Assembly (NCBI RefSeq): GCF_030657335.1
Contig: NZ_CP131039.1
Location: 1,566,501 to 1,630,500, forward strand
Reading direction: 5' to 3'
Length of the DNA: 64,000 bases
Origin: Croceibacterium aestuarii
GTDB taxonomy: Bacteria; Pseudomonadota; Alphaproteobacteria; Sphingomonadales; Sphingomonadaceae
Shown: piece by piece, positions 1-8,929 of the stretch
How positions within the stretch are numbered: position 1 is the stretch's first letter
Layout: every line of letters starts with the position of its first letter
Position numbers and translations under genes: made by a program
The notes under the pieces: model-generated
What the model was told of the DNA's origin: nothing
What the model saw: only the letters and a program-made list of their open reading frames with translations
Database searches by the model: none

Positions 1-1
1 G

Positions 2-49
2 GTCCTCGAAGCGAAGATCGACGCCTGGATCGCCGCGAGCAAGGCCTGA
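2..49 (+). CDS. 3' end of an unidentified gene (partial)
   Basis: Only the last 15 codons are inside the window, reading VLEAKIDAWIAASKA and then TGA. The reading frame is open to the window edge. Too little remains to assign a family. A 16-base perfect palindrome (ATCCGCCGCGGCGGAT, 49-64) begins at the stop codon and may help end transcription, but no T-run follows it. Confidence 0.45.
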   Translation, partial: VLEAKIDAWIAASKA

Positions 50-86
50 TCCGCCGCGGCGGATTCGCCGTCTCAGCTCCGCAGGA

Positions 87-296
87 TCATGCCCCGGTGG
101 CGCAGGCTTTCTTGCCCTTGGCCATCCAGACGAGGCCGGCGAGCGCCAGGCCGATCGGCACGCCCACGACCGCGCCAAGCGCGGCGTCTGAGAGCTCGAG
201 CTTGCCAAGCAGCGGAAGCAGGATAGCAGGCAGGACTGCCGGCATCACGACGATCGAAAGGAAGCGTGCGCGCGGGTTTCTGGGTTTGCTTGTCAT
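87..296 (-). CDS. small two-helix membrane protein
   Basis: This 69-aa protein is basic at both ends (MTSKPRNPRAR at the start, MAKGKKACATGA at the end) and has two hydrophobic stretches, about residues 12-30 and 38-57, separated by a short KLELSD loop. It is therefore predicted to be a small inner-membrane protein. A good ribosome binding site (AAGGAGG) sits about 10 bases before the ATG. It is the last gene of a four-gene minus-strand cassette that also encodes a winged-helix regulator, a four-helix membrane protein and a CPBP protease; the gap to the regulator is 33 bases. No function is recognised. Confidence 0.7.
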   Translation of the reverse strand: MTSKPRNPRARFLSIVVMPAVLPAILLPLLGKLELSDAALGAVVGVPIGLALAGLVWMAKGKKACATGA

Positions 297-329
297 GTGA
301 AAGGTACCTCCTTTGTGGGTCTATCCGCC

Positions 330-641
330 CTACTGGGCGGCGACTGCCTGTTCGGCGCTGTCGATCAATGCCTGCAGCGCGCTCATGTGCGACGCGAAGG
401 CGGCGCGGCCCTTGCGGGTGAAACTTGCCCAGGTCCGCGAGCGTCCGTCGAGCGGGCTCTTCTTGAGGCTCACGTAGCCGGCCTCGACCAGCGCCGCGAG
501 ATGCTTGGAGAGCACCGAATCGCTCACGCCAGTGATCTCGCGCAGCTTGGCGAATTCGGCGCTGTCCGCGGTCGCCAGCACGGTGGCGATCTGCAACCGG
601 GCCGGCGCGTGGAGCTGCGGGTCGAGTACGACCGGAGTCAC
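330..641 (-). CDS. winged helix-turn-helix transcriptional regulator
   Basis: This 103-aa protein is almost entirely one winged-helix DNA-binding domain. The recognition region reads LREITGVSDSVLSKHLAALVEAGYVSL, and the wing (KKSPLDGRSRTWASFTRKGRAAF) follows, as in MarR/ArsR-like one-domain regulators. The chosen GTG start overlaps the TGA stop of the upstream membrane-protein gene (GTGA), which implies translational coupling. Such regulators usually control their own operon. The ACTTTCCA-type palindromes in front of the cassette are the obvious candidate target, but that link is inference. No metal-binding cysteines are visible. Confidence 0.82.
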   Translation of the reverse strand: MTPVVLDPQLHAPARLQIATVLATADSAEFAKLREITGVSDSVLSKHLAALVEAGYVSLKKSPLDGRSRTWASFTRKGRAAFASHMSALQALIDSAEQAVAAQ

Positions 642-1096
642 AAGCGACGCTCCATTTCGCGGCGGAAGATGCGGCCCCAGATGACACTGGCGCCCGTCGC
701 GATAATGGCCGCTACGACGCCCACCGCGATGTGGGCTGCGGCGCTCGCACTCTGGTCGAGCAGCCAGATCTGGGTGAGCACCAAGGCTAGCATGGCGCCG
801 ACCAGCACGAAGGTGAAAGGCCGAGTCGCGCCCTTGCGGTAGCCGTTGACGAATACGCCATAGCGCTTGAGATCGTAGCGAAAGACCAGCGCGAGGCCGC
901 CCATCGCCACCGCGAGAGTCGCCATCTGGGTGGTGCCGGGAAAGCCCATCCCGCCGATCAGCAACCCCATGATCGCGCCGAAGGCGGCATGCCGCCATGG
1001 CGGACACAGCCCGAGAGCCGCCAGTTGCGCGCGGGTCGCGCCGACATTGTCGAGCGCGGCGCGTGCTTCGGCGGGGGACAGGGTTTCGTTGCTCAT
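638..1096 (-). CDS. four-helix membrane protein
   Basis: This 152-aa protein has a soluble N-terminus of about 35 residues (MSNETLSPAEARAALDNVG) followed by two pairs of hydrophobic helices, roughly residues 37-53, 57-72, 94-112 and 120-140. It ends with the basic tail RIFRREMERRL. I do not recognise a named family. Its stop codon overlaps the GTG of the winged-helix gene, so the two are probably made together, and a membrane protein paired with a one-domain regulator suggests envelope or small-molecule sensing (inference). The CPBP protease gene lies 37 bases upstream. Confidence 0.75.
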   Translation of the reverse strand: MSNETLSPAEARAALDNVGATRAQLAALGLCPPWRHAAFGAIMGLLIGGMGFPGTTQMATLAVAMGGLALVFRYDLKRYGVFVNGYRKGATRPFTFVLVGAMLALVLTQIWLLDQSASAAAHIAVGVVAAIIATGASVIWGRIFRREMERRL

Positions 1097-1133
1097 CGGT
1101 GCTTTCCTCTGTTGCAGGGTGTCGGAGGCCGGG

Positions 1134-1889
1134 TCATGCGACCAGTGACGAATTGGCTGTTCGGCGCAGCATCAGCCGCGAGACGGCAGGCCGTACGATC
1201 AACGCCATGATATCGACCAGCGCGTGCAGGATGATGACTTTGGGCAGCGAACCCGAGACGACGTAGATCCAGGCGAAAAGGGCCCCGACCTGGCTCGTCA
1301 CCAGCACGCCTTTCCAGCCTTGGTACCAGTGCATCAGGCCGAACGCGATCGTGGCCGCGACCAGCCCCACGAGGGCGGAACCGGTCACTGCGGCGATAAG
1401 GAGCGGAAGAGCGAGGCGAAAGAACAGTTCTTCGCTCAGTCCGGCGTTGAGCGAAACCGGGATCGCCATCAGCGTCTCGTGCCCATTGCGGGGCAGCAGG
1501 GGCTCGATATCGCCGACGACCGGATGGGTCATCTTGCGCAACCGGCGATGCCACACGAACGCCACGACCCCCAACGAGAGGGCCGCTCCGATGAAGAATC
1601 CCGCCAGCGTGTCGCCCGACATGTTCTCTATCGGGACATTGGGGTCGCGCGGAGCCAGCCGGGCAAACTCCGAAGGAATGGCGAAAAGAGCGTCCATCCG
1701 GCCTATCGCGGCGAGAATACCGATCGAGCCGAGGCCCAGGATCACAAAGCTCGTCCAGGTCCAGCTCCAGTAGAAGGCCAGGCGGCGCGCCGAATCCTCG
1801 CACGCACGAAATTCCCTGTAGCGGCGGGTTTCGCGCCAGTTCCATGCGAAGATGATGGTCAGCACGGCGGCCAGCAGCATTGTCGGCAT
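1134..1889 (-). CDS. CPBP family intramembrane metalloprotease
   Basis: This 251-aa multi-pass protein carries the three CPBP (Abi, Rce1-like) motifs in order: motif 1 GLSEELFFR with the paired glutamates and arginine, motif 2 FGLMHWYQG with its histidine, and motif 3 ILHALVDI with histidine and aspartate. Bacterial members are intramembrane endopeptidases; no substrate can be read from sequence. I chose the start MPTMLLAAVLTII. An ATG 25 codons upstream would place the conserved palindromes inside the coding region, which is unlikely. It is the first gene of the minus-strand cassette. Confidence 0.85.
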   Translation of the reverse strand: MPTMLLAAVLTIIFAWNWRETRRYREFRACEDSARRLAFYWSWTWTSFVILGLGSIGILAAIGRMDALFAIPSEFARLAPRDPNVPIENMSGDTLAGFFIGAALSLGVVAFVWHRRLRKMTHPVVGDIEPLLPRNGHETLMAIPVSLNAGLSEELFFRLALPLLIAAVTGSALVGLVAATIAFGLMHWYQGWKGVLVTSQVGALFAWIYVVSGSLPKVIILHALVDIMALIVRPAVSRLMLRRTANSSLVA

Positions 1890-1902
1890 TTCGCGACTCC
1901 AG

Positions 1903-1974
1903 ACTTTCCAATGTGGAAAGTGACTAGCCGTGACTTTCCGATTCGCCAAGAGACAATTTTCCAAAATGGAAAGT
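1903..1974. promoter_or_regulatory. operator cluster with palindromic sites ACTTTCCA-N3-TGGAAAGT
   Basis: Site A (1903-1921) is a perfect inverted repeat with 8-base arms and a 3-base spacer (ACTTTCCA ATG TGGAAAGT). Site B (1956-1974) has the same layout with one arm mismatch (ATTTTCCA AAA TGGAAAGT). A degenerate third copy with the same spacing starts at 1933 (ACTTTCCG ATT CGCCAAGA). The centres are 30 and 23 bases apart. The cluster lies between the divergent CPBP cassette and the 128-aa membrane-protein gene, so one regulator could control both directions. The winged-helix protein at 330-641 is the likeliest ligand (inference). Confidence 0.7.
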
Positions 1975-2040
1975 CACGGATTGCCGGACGTGGCCGGCGG
2001 GCGTAGACGCTCTGGGCAGCAGCAGGATAGGGGGCAGGCG

Positions 2041-2427
2041 ATGGACATACCCGCGTGGATCGCATTCTTCATCGGGCTCTATTCGCTCGCCGCCGCGGTC
2101 GGCGAATTTCGCGAGCCCGGGACCTGGGCGGCGATGATCGAGGATCTCGGCCATTCGGCCGGCCTGCGTTTCCTGACCGGGCTGCTATGCATCGTCCTCG
2201 GCGCGGCAATCTATCTTGTCTGCCCGTGGCGCCCCGGCGACTGGCTCGCGATCGCGGTCAATGTGATCGGCGGGCTATGCGCAGGTGAGGGCTTGCTGAT
2301 CCTCGCAGCCGGCGATCGGTTTCTGGCCCTGGCGCGCAAGCTGATGGGGCGAAGCAGCAAGACCTGGGCCGGTTTCTCCGCGCTGCTGGGCATGGCCGCG
2401 CTGCTCGCCGCGCTGTCCCGGCTCTAG
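2041..2427 (+). CDS. membrane protein, unknown function
   Basis: This 128-aa protein has four predicted hydrophobic helices, near residues 4-20, 41-58, 68-87 and 107-127. It starts MDIPAWIAFFIGLYSLAAAVGE. The start codon follows a purine-rich stretch (AGGATAGGGGGCAGG). It is transcribed away from the CPBP cassette and shares the intergenic operator cluster with it, so it probably belongs to the same regulon. No family name is recognised. Confidence 0.72.
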   Translation: MDIPAWIAFFIGLYSLAAAVGEFREPGTWAAMIEDLGHSAGLRFLTGLLCIVLGAAIYLVCPWRPGDWLAIAVNVIGGLCAGEGLLILAAGDRFLALARKLMGRSSKTWAGFSALLGMAALLAALSRL

Positions 2428-2531
2428 CCGCGCGCCATCCTCGCCCAGTTTGACTTTCGCAAACGCGAATCCTGTGGCACAACCCGGCCGGCGGACGGCA
2501 ACGACTGTCCGGAGAGTTGGGAGAGCTTGCA

Positions 2532-3350
2532 ATGCGTTGGGCCGGTTTGGGCATTCTATCGGGTTTGGTTCTGGGCGCGGTGGCGGTTGGTGCCGCAGCA
2601 CAGGATGCGCCGCTTACGGCGGCGCGCGATTTTTCGGGCGTGTGGACGACTTATCGCGAGCCCGGCGGTCCGCCGCGCGCCGGCGGCCCGATCGCCGCAA
2701 CGCCCGAGGTCCCCTTCACCGCGGAGGGCGAGCGGCGGCGGGCCGAATATGCCAAGCTGGTCGGCGAGGACGCCACCCCCGGCTCGTTCAGCGGCGACAA
2801 TCCGGCGGCGCACTGCGTGCCCTACGGCATGCCGACGATGATGCAGTCGGCTGGGGGCTACCCGATCGAGTTCATCATGCGGCCCGAGCAGCTCACTATC
2901 ATCTACGAGGTCGAGAGCGAGACGCGCCGGGTCTACATGCCCGGCCACGGCGTCCCTCCGGAAAAGCGCCTGCCGGTGCGGCAGGGGTACTCCGAAGGGC
3001 GCTGGGACGGCGATACCCTGGTGGTCACGACCACAGATCTCAGCGATGGGCAGGACCAGCGCACCTATCCGCACAGCGAGGAAGCGAAGATCGTGGAGCG
3101 CTTCCACTTGGTCCCCGATGAAAAGGTCGGCAAAGCCCTCGAATACGAACTGACCATGACCGACCCGGTCTATTATACGCAGCCGATCAGCTTCACGAAG
3201 AAGTGGATGCCGCTCAAGGACGGCCACATCATGGCCTACAACTGCACCGAGGAGCCTTGGCTGCGCCTGCTCGACAAGCGCCGCGAACAGCTCGAGGCCG
3301 GCGAACCGATTACCGCCAAGATGGCCGACGTCATCGACGTCTACGAATGA
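2532..3350 (+). CDS. secreted protein paired with a DUF6152 protein
   Basis: This 272-aa protein has an N-terminal signal peptide (MRWAGLGILSGLVLGAVAVG, cleavage after AAAQ). The mature part begins APLTAARDFSGVWTTYREPGG and is rich in charged and aromatic residues, with no recognised catalytic motif. The ATG is supported by GGGAGAG seven bases upstream; a TTG 15 bases earlier is less likely. The DUF6152 gene begins 20 bases after the stop. Such pairs are periplasmic and recur in sphingomonads, to my recollection, but the function is unknown to me. Confidence 0.75.
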   Translation: MRWAGLGILSGLVLGAVAVGAAAQDAPLTAARDFSGVWTTYREPGGPPRAGGPIAATPEVPFTAEGERRRAEYAKLVGEDATPGSFSGDNPAAHCVPYGMPTMMQSAGGYPIEFIMRPEQLTIIYEVESETRRVYMPGHGVPPEKRLPVRQGYSEGRWDGDTLVVTTTDLSDGQDQRTYPHSEEAKIVERFHLVPDEKVGKALEYELTMTDPVYYTQPISFTKKWMPLKDGHIMAYNCTEEPWLRLLDKRREQLEAGEPITAKMADVIDVYE

Positions 3351-3370
3351 TCCGAGTGGAGACCAGAGAG

Positions 3371-3748
3371 ATGAACCGCACTATCCTTGCCCTGGCCGCC
3401 GCAGCCACGTTGGGCTTTACCGCACACGCCGCCGCGCACCATTCCGCGGCGATCTTCGATTTCCGCAATCCCGTGACGCTCAAGGGCACGGTCAAGGCGA
3501 TCAAGGTGGTCAATCCGCACACCCACATGGTGCTGACCATCACCGACGCGAAGGGTACCCGCGACTGGGATTTCGAGGGCCACAGCGCCAGCAACTTCTA
3601 CCGTGCCGGCTTCACCCGCGGATCGGTCAAGGCCGGAGACAAGATCTCGATCACCATCGCCCCGCTGCGCGACGGGCACGACGGCGGCTACATCGTCGCC
3701 TTCACGACTCCCGCGGGCGACACGGTCGGCTTCGCTCCTCCGGGCTGA
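3371..3748 (+). CDS. DUF6152 family periplasmic protein
   Basis: This 125-aa protein has a clear signal peptide (MNRTILALAAAATLGFTAHA) followed by the family hallmark AAHHSAAIFDFRNPVTLKGTVKAI. Two histidines stand immediately after the cleavage site, and the remaining sequence looks like a small OB-fold-like beta domain. The ATG follows GAGAG and lies 20 bases after the previous gene, which suggests one operon. The biochemical role of DUF6152 is not known to me; the exposed N-terminal His-His could bind a metal (inference). The 3' end overlaps the convergent SRAP gene by 47 bases. Confidence 0.82.
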   Translation: MNRTILALAAAATLGFTAHAAAHHSAAIFDFRNPVTLKGTVKAIKVVNPHTHMVLTITDAKGTRDWDFEGHSASNFYRAGFTRGSVKAGDKISITIAPLRDGHDGGYIVAFTTPAGDTVGFAPPG

Positions 3749-4361
3749 GTCGCATCAGCGACGAAGGGTAGGGCTCGAGCAGGGTCTTCGCGTGGTCCCA
3801 GCCGGCGCGCAGCCAGAGGTCCTGCGCCCGCGGGTCTGCCGGGAGAAGGGCCGGCATCGCATCGCAGCCGGCGTCGCGCAGCAGCGCATTCGGCGCGCAG
3901 GTCAGCAGCGCGAAACTGGGCACCTCGCTGTCCTTCCACACCCCGGCGAAGGCGAACAGCGGCTGGTCGGACGCGGAGAACCAGTGGCGCCTGCGCCGGC
4001 CGCGGCTATCGGTGTCTTTGCTCCACTCCATGAAGGCGGTTGCCGGCGCGAGGCAGCGGAATTCGGGATTGCGCAGATTGCCGACCCAGAATGGGCTGTC
4101 GGTGTTGCGCACCGAGAGCACCCCGTGCGGCTCGCCGCCCCACGCCGATGGAGGCGGCGGCACTCCCCAGAGCCGCGGCACCAGGCGCCGCGGCTGGCGC
4201 GGCGCGCCCGGTCCGGCGATGAACTCGCGACCAGCGGTGACGACCGGGGCGAAGCTGGCAGGGGCGAGGTATCCGCCGGCCCACGGATCCTCCCCGGCTG
4301 CTGCGCCGAACGTGCGCGCGATTGCCACGGCATCGGCGTCGAGGCGGTAGAGCACGGTCAT
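3702..4361 (-). CDS. SRAP-family protein (YedK/HMCES-like) lacking catalytic Cys and His
   Basis: SRAP proteins crosslink to abasic DNA sites through an invariant Cys2 exposed by removal of Met1. This 219-aa protein has the family layout: YRLDADAVAIARTFGA at the N-terminus, VRNTDSPF with the DNA-contacting Asn86, RCLAPATAFMEWSK with Glu112, FAFAGVW, and CAPNALLRDAGCDAMPALLP. Two key residues are changed. Position 2 is Thr, not Cys, and the His expected before the AMP motif is Gly165. No alternative start would restore Cys2. It may bind DNA without crosslinking, or be decaying. Confidence 0.8.
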   Translation of the reverse strand: MTVLYRLDADAVAIARTFGAAAGEDPWAGGYLAPASFAPVVTAGREFIAGPGAPRQPRRLVPRLWGVPPPPSAWGGEPHGVLSVRNTDSPFWVGNLRNPEFRCLAPATAFMEWSKDTDSRGRRRRHWFSASDQPLFAFAGVWKDSEVPSFALLTCAPNALLRDAGCDAMPALLPADPRAQDLWLRAGWDHAKTLLEPYPSSLMRLSPEERSRPCRPRES

Positions 4362-4408
4362 GGCCCGCGGCCCTAGACCTCGCCCCGCGCAAGGTCTATC
4401 GAGAGGCA

Positions 4409-4499
4409 TCCCCGGGGAGCGCGCGTGCGCTGAGAGGGAGGGCTCGCATCCTCCGACCCGTCGAACCTGAACCCGTTAGCACGGGCGGAGGGAGCGGGC
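4409..4499 (+). promoter_or_regulatory. TPP riboswitch (THI element)
   Basis: The leader contains the conserved THI-box segments in order: GGGGAGC, GCGCTGAGAGGGAG (P3 with CTGAGA), the GACCCGT-GAACCTGA core, CCGTTAGCACGG and the closing GGAGGGAGCGGG. These match the thiamine-pyrophosphate aptamer and sit just upstream of a 68-aa ORF and thiC, which the element normally represses when TPP is abundant. Confidence 0.93.
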
Positions 4500-4520
4500 C
4501 TGGCGTTTTGACGGGCCATC

Positions 4521-4540
4521 GCTCTCCCCCCGCGAGGAGC
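4521..4540 (+). promoter_or_regulatory. possible Shine-Dalgarno-sequestering hairpin of the TPP riboswitch
   Basis: GCTCTCC (4521-4527) can pair imperfectly with GAGGAGC (4534-4540), which contains the ribosome binding site of the GTG-started gene at 4546. The same CTCTCC stretch could instead pair with GGAGGGAG at the 3' side of the aptamer. This layout fits translational control. It is inference from pairing only. Confidence 0.4.
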
Positions 4541-4545
4541 AGACA

Positions 4546-4752
4546 GTGAAGTCCGAACTCAAGCCATCCGACGATGCCATTCTCATCGCCGCATCGAACC
4601 TGGCGGCGGCACTGGCGCAGTTGCGCCGGCGCGAACTGTCCAACGCCGGCGAGCCCGACGAGCCGTTCAATTACGGAAAGCAGGAGCAGCGGCTGGCGAA
4701 CATGCTGGGCTGGGCGATCGAACAAGTACAAATCCAGATAAAGGGTAAATAA
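4546..4752 (+). CDS. small protein between the TPP riboswitch and thiC
   Basis: This 68-aa soluble protein starts with GTG behind GAGGAGCAGACA and ends at the base before the thiC ATG. The middle is helical with basic residues (LRRRELSNAG) and the end is IEQVQIQIKGK. No motif is recognised. Because it lies downstream of the TPP riboswitch and abuts thiC, it should be co-regulated with thiamine synthesis. A role tied to ThiC is possible but not shown. Confidence 0.75.
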   Translation: MKSELKPSDDAILIAASNLAAALAQLRRRELSNAGEPDEPFNYGKQEQRLANMLGWAIEQVQIQIKGK

Positions 4753-7141
<2,389 letters not shown>

Positions 7142-7215
7142 GGGCGATCGCTCTCAACAGCCGCGCGCAAAGGTGATATTGCCCCGCGCGCATCGATGAG
7201 GGGGGAGTGCGCGCG

Positions 7216-7668
7216 ATGGATCGTCGTCTTGCCATTGGCCTGCTGGCGCTCGCCGCCTGCACCGCCCCGGCCGCGCTCTGGGCGGCGGGCGGGGCGAGCT
7301 TCGATTTCGACCCCGTGCCGCGCTGGGAAGTCCCGGGGTCCGAGGACCAGGACCTCGCCGAGGCCTGCCCGGCGATCCGGCAGGAATGCCCGCAGCTCGC
7401 CCCGTTCGACGAGATCTCCACCGACATCGCCTTCGACGAACTCTACGACAAGGACGGCCTGCTCACTGGCATCCACGTGACGAGATCGACCGGCTGCAAG
7501 CCGCTCGACGAACACCTCCTGCTCAGCCAACGCCACTTCCGCCTCGTCTTCCGCACCGAGGGCCAGCCCGACCTCGACAACATGCGAATGAGCCTCGGGC
7601 CGGGCGTGAACCCCGACGACGTGCGGATGGTCAAGGCGACAGAGACGAGTGTTAGCGTGGGGTGCTGA
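7216..7668 (+). CDS. secreted protein of unknown function
   Basis: This 150-aa protein has a signal peptide (MDRRLAIGLLALAACTAPAA) with a possible but poor lipobox (LAAC). The mature region starts FDFDPVPRWEVPG and contains two cysteine pairs. The start was chosen because GGGGGGAG lies about nine bases before this ATG; a GTG nine bases earlier would overlap that site. I do not recognise the family. It lies directly before a truncated gene and the AT-richer island. Confidence 0.68.
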   Translation: MDRRLAIGLLALAACTAPAALWAAGGASFDFDPVPRWEVPGSEDQDLAEACPAIRQECPQLAPFDEISTDIAFDELYDKDGLLTGIHVTRSTGCKPLDEHLLLSQRHFRLVFRTEGQPDLDNMRMSLGPGVNPDDVRMVKATETSVSVGC

Positions 7669-7692
7669 GGGTTTAATAGACTGTCACTGTAA

Positions 7693-7914
7693 TTCCACCG
7701 TAAATTTAGCGGCGACGGCACCTGGCGCAGCGCGCTCTACGACAAGGCCTTCGAACTGACCGCTCGCCCACAGCCCGGCTGCTCCGACGGCATGAGCGAC
7801 AACCGCTATCTCTACACGGTCGATGTGCTGGTGAAGGGCGTGCGGCGAAAGGGGCATGCGGAGGGGGGGGGTGAGTTTGAGTCAAAGCAGAACTCTGATA
7901 GCTGCTTCAAGTGA
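7693..7914 (+). pseudogene. truncated COG3650-like gene fragment
   Basis: An open stretch without a start codon reads GDGTWRSALYDKAFELTARP and then CSDGMSDNRYLYTVDVLVKG. The motif CSDGMSD matches the C-terminal part of the intact COG3650-type lipoprotein gene at 20579-21073 in this window. The N-terminal half, signal peptide and promoter are missing, and a TAA stands in frame at 7690. The end (GHAEGGGEFESKQNSDSCFK) runs into AT-richer sequence, so the true 3' end has probably been replaced as well. This looks like a remnant at an island junction. Confidence 0.65.
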
Positions 7915-8115
7915 ATGAACCAAACGCGACCGACATTCTATTTTGACTTCGATGAGGAATCTGGAGCAGACGGCGCGGTACCTGCACTGCAGAAAATTCC
8001 TAAGGATCGGGTTTTTTTGGATGGTAGAAATCTTCGTCACCCGGTCGGCGTCTATAACGTCTCGCTTTCCCAAGCTCTCGACTCGCGAGGGCATGCGATC
8101 TTGCTGAAGCTTTAA
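7915..8115 (+). CDS. N-terminal part of an island protein in broken frame
   Basis: This 66-aa ORF starts MNQTRPTFYFDFDEESGADG and stops at TAA just after GHAILLKL. The reading continues in another frame without a start codon: LAEALIVRNPDLKSF follows directly. I therefore read it as the N-terminal portion of the gene that continues to 8897, separated by a frame change near 8095-8110. It could be a real mutation, a sequence error, or two genes. No slippery heptamer is visible at the break. No family is recognised. Confidence 0.5.
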   Translation: MNQTRPTFYFDFDEESGADGAVPALQKIPKDRVFLDGRNLRHPVGVYNVSLSQALDSRGHAILLKL

Positions 8116-8282
8116 TAGTCCGAAATCCTGATCTCAAATCGTTCTCTTCGGACGAGGACAGCAGGTATCTCGCAGACTATATTCTGCTTTCTATTTACGC
8201 AGCTGCCGAGCACGTAGACGACCTTGAGAACGTCCTAAGGCTCCTATTTCACGACGATAGGGAGTATTCTAAGGCTCCAGAA

Positions 8283-8897
8283 GTGAGGCAGTTTAAATCG
8301 AGTCTCAAGTCGTCTAGGGATCGTGTTGCTGGCTTTGCGAACGCCTTGAAGCATGCTCAGGCGAGAGTAAGACTATACCTAGGAGGTATTGAATACGTTG
8401 GCGAGAAACAGTGTTTGGTGGGGTTTTTTATTGAGGGCATTAAGGACGGAGTGATTGGACCCTCCCCTATTGTGCATCAATCGGAGCGGGTAATTGCGCT
8501 CCCATCTTTCTTTTGGGAGATAACGGAATTTGTACTCACTGCCGCAAATTTGCTCGAAATTGCGGTGAGTTCGATCATTTCAACTGAGCCGGCGGAGCGG
8601 GACCGAGAACGTTCCCCGTTGCCCAAGAATCTGATCGAGAAAGTCGTTAGAATTCCGCACTACAGTTTCGACGGTGTCAACGCTGTCGAAAGATGTAAAT
8701 TTCGCTTTAGGGGTGAAGCGTTTACGCAGGTAATAAACGGTGCAAAACTCATGGGCGCGATCGGGAGAGAATGGCCCGTAAGCTCGGATATCCGATTCAC
8801 GAACAGCTTGTTGACTTATGCAGGTGATGGGGTTTCTCGGCAGTTCGCGTTGGTCGACCCAGGCCAGCTTAGAATGCATCGTTGGTCTCGCGGGTGA
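8283..8897 (+). CDS. island protein of unknown function (main part)
   Basis: The listed start is a GTG, giving 204 aa, but the frame is open back to 8058 with coding-like sequence (YLADYILLSIYAAAEHVDDL). The real gene therefore probably begins in the ORF at 7915 and is frame-broken. The protein is soluble and mixed alpha/beta; HQSERVIALPSFFWEITEF and ILLSIYAAAE are its most hydrophobic parts. AT-rich codon use contrasts with the neighbours. No family is recognised. The coiled-coil protein gene follows after 32 bases and may be co-transcribed. Confidence 0.55.
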   Translation: MRQFKSSLKSSRDRVAGFANALKHAQARVRLYLGGIEYVGEKQCLVGFFIEGIKDGVIGPSPIVHQSERVIALPSFFWEITEFVLTAANLLEIAVSSIISTEPAERDRERSPLPKNLIEKVVRIPHYSFDGVNAVERCKFRFRGEAFTQVINGAKLMGAIGREWPVSSDIRFTNSLLTYAGDGVSRQFALVDPGQLRMHRWSRG

Positions 8898-8929
8898 GCG
8901 ATTGAGAGCAATTGTTGGACGGGGGGAAG

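Noticed and set aside
49-64. 16-base perfect palindrome after the first stop codon
   Set aside because: No T-run follows, and GC-rich palindromes are frequent here, so I do not call it a terminator.
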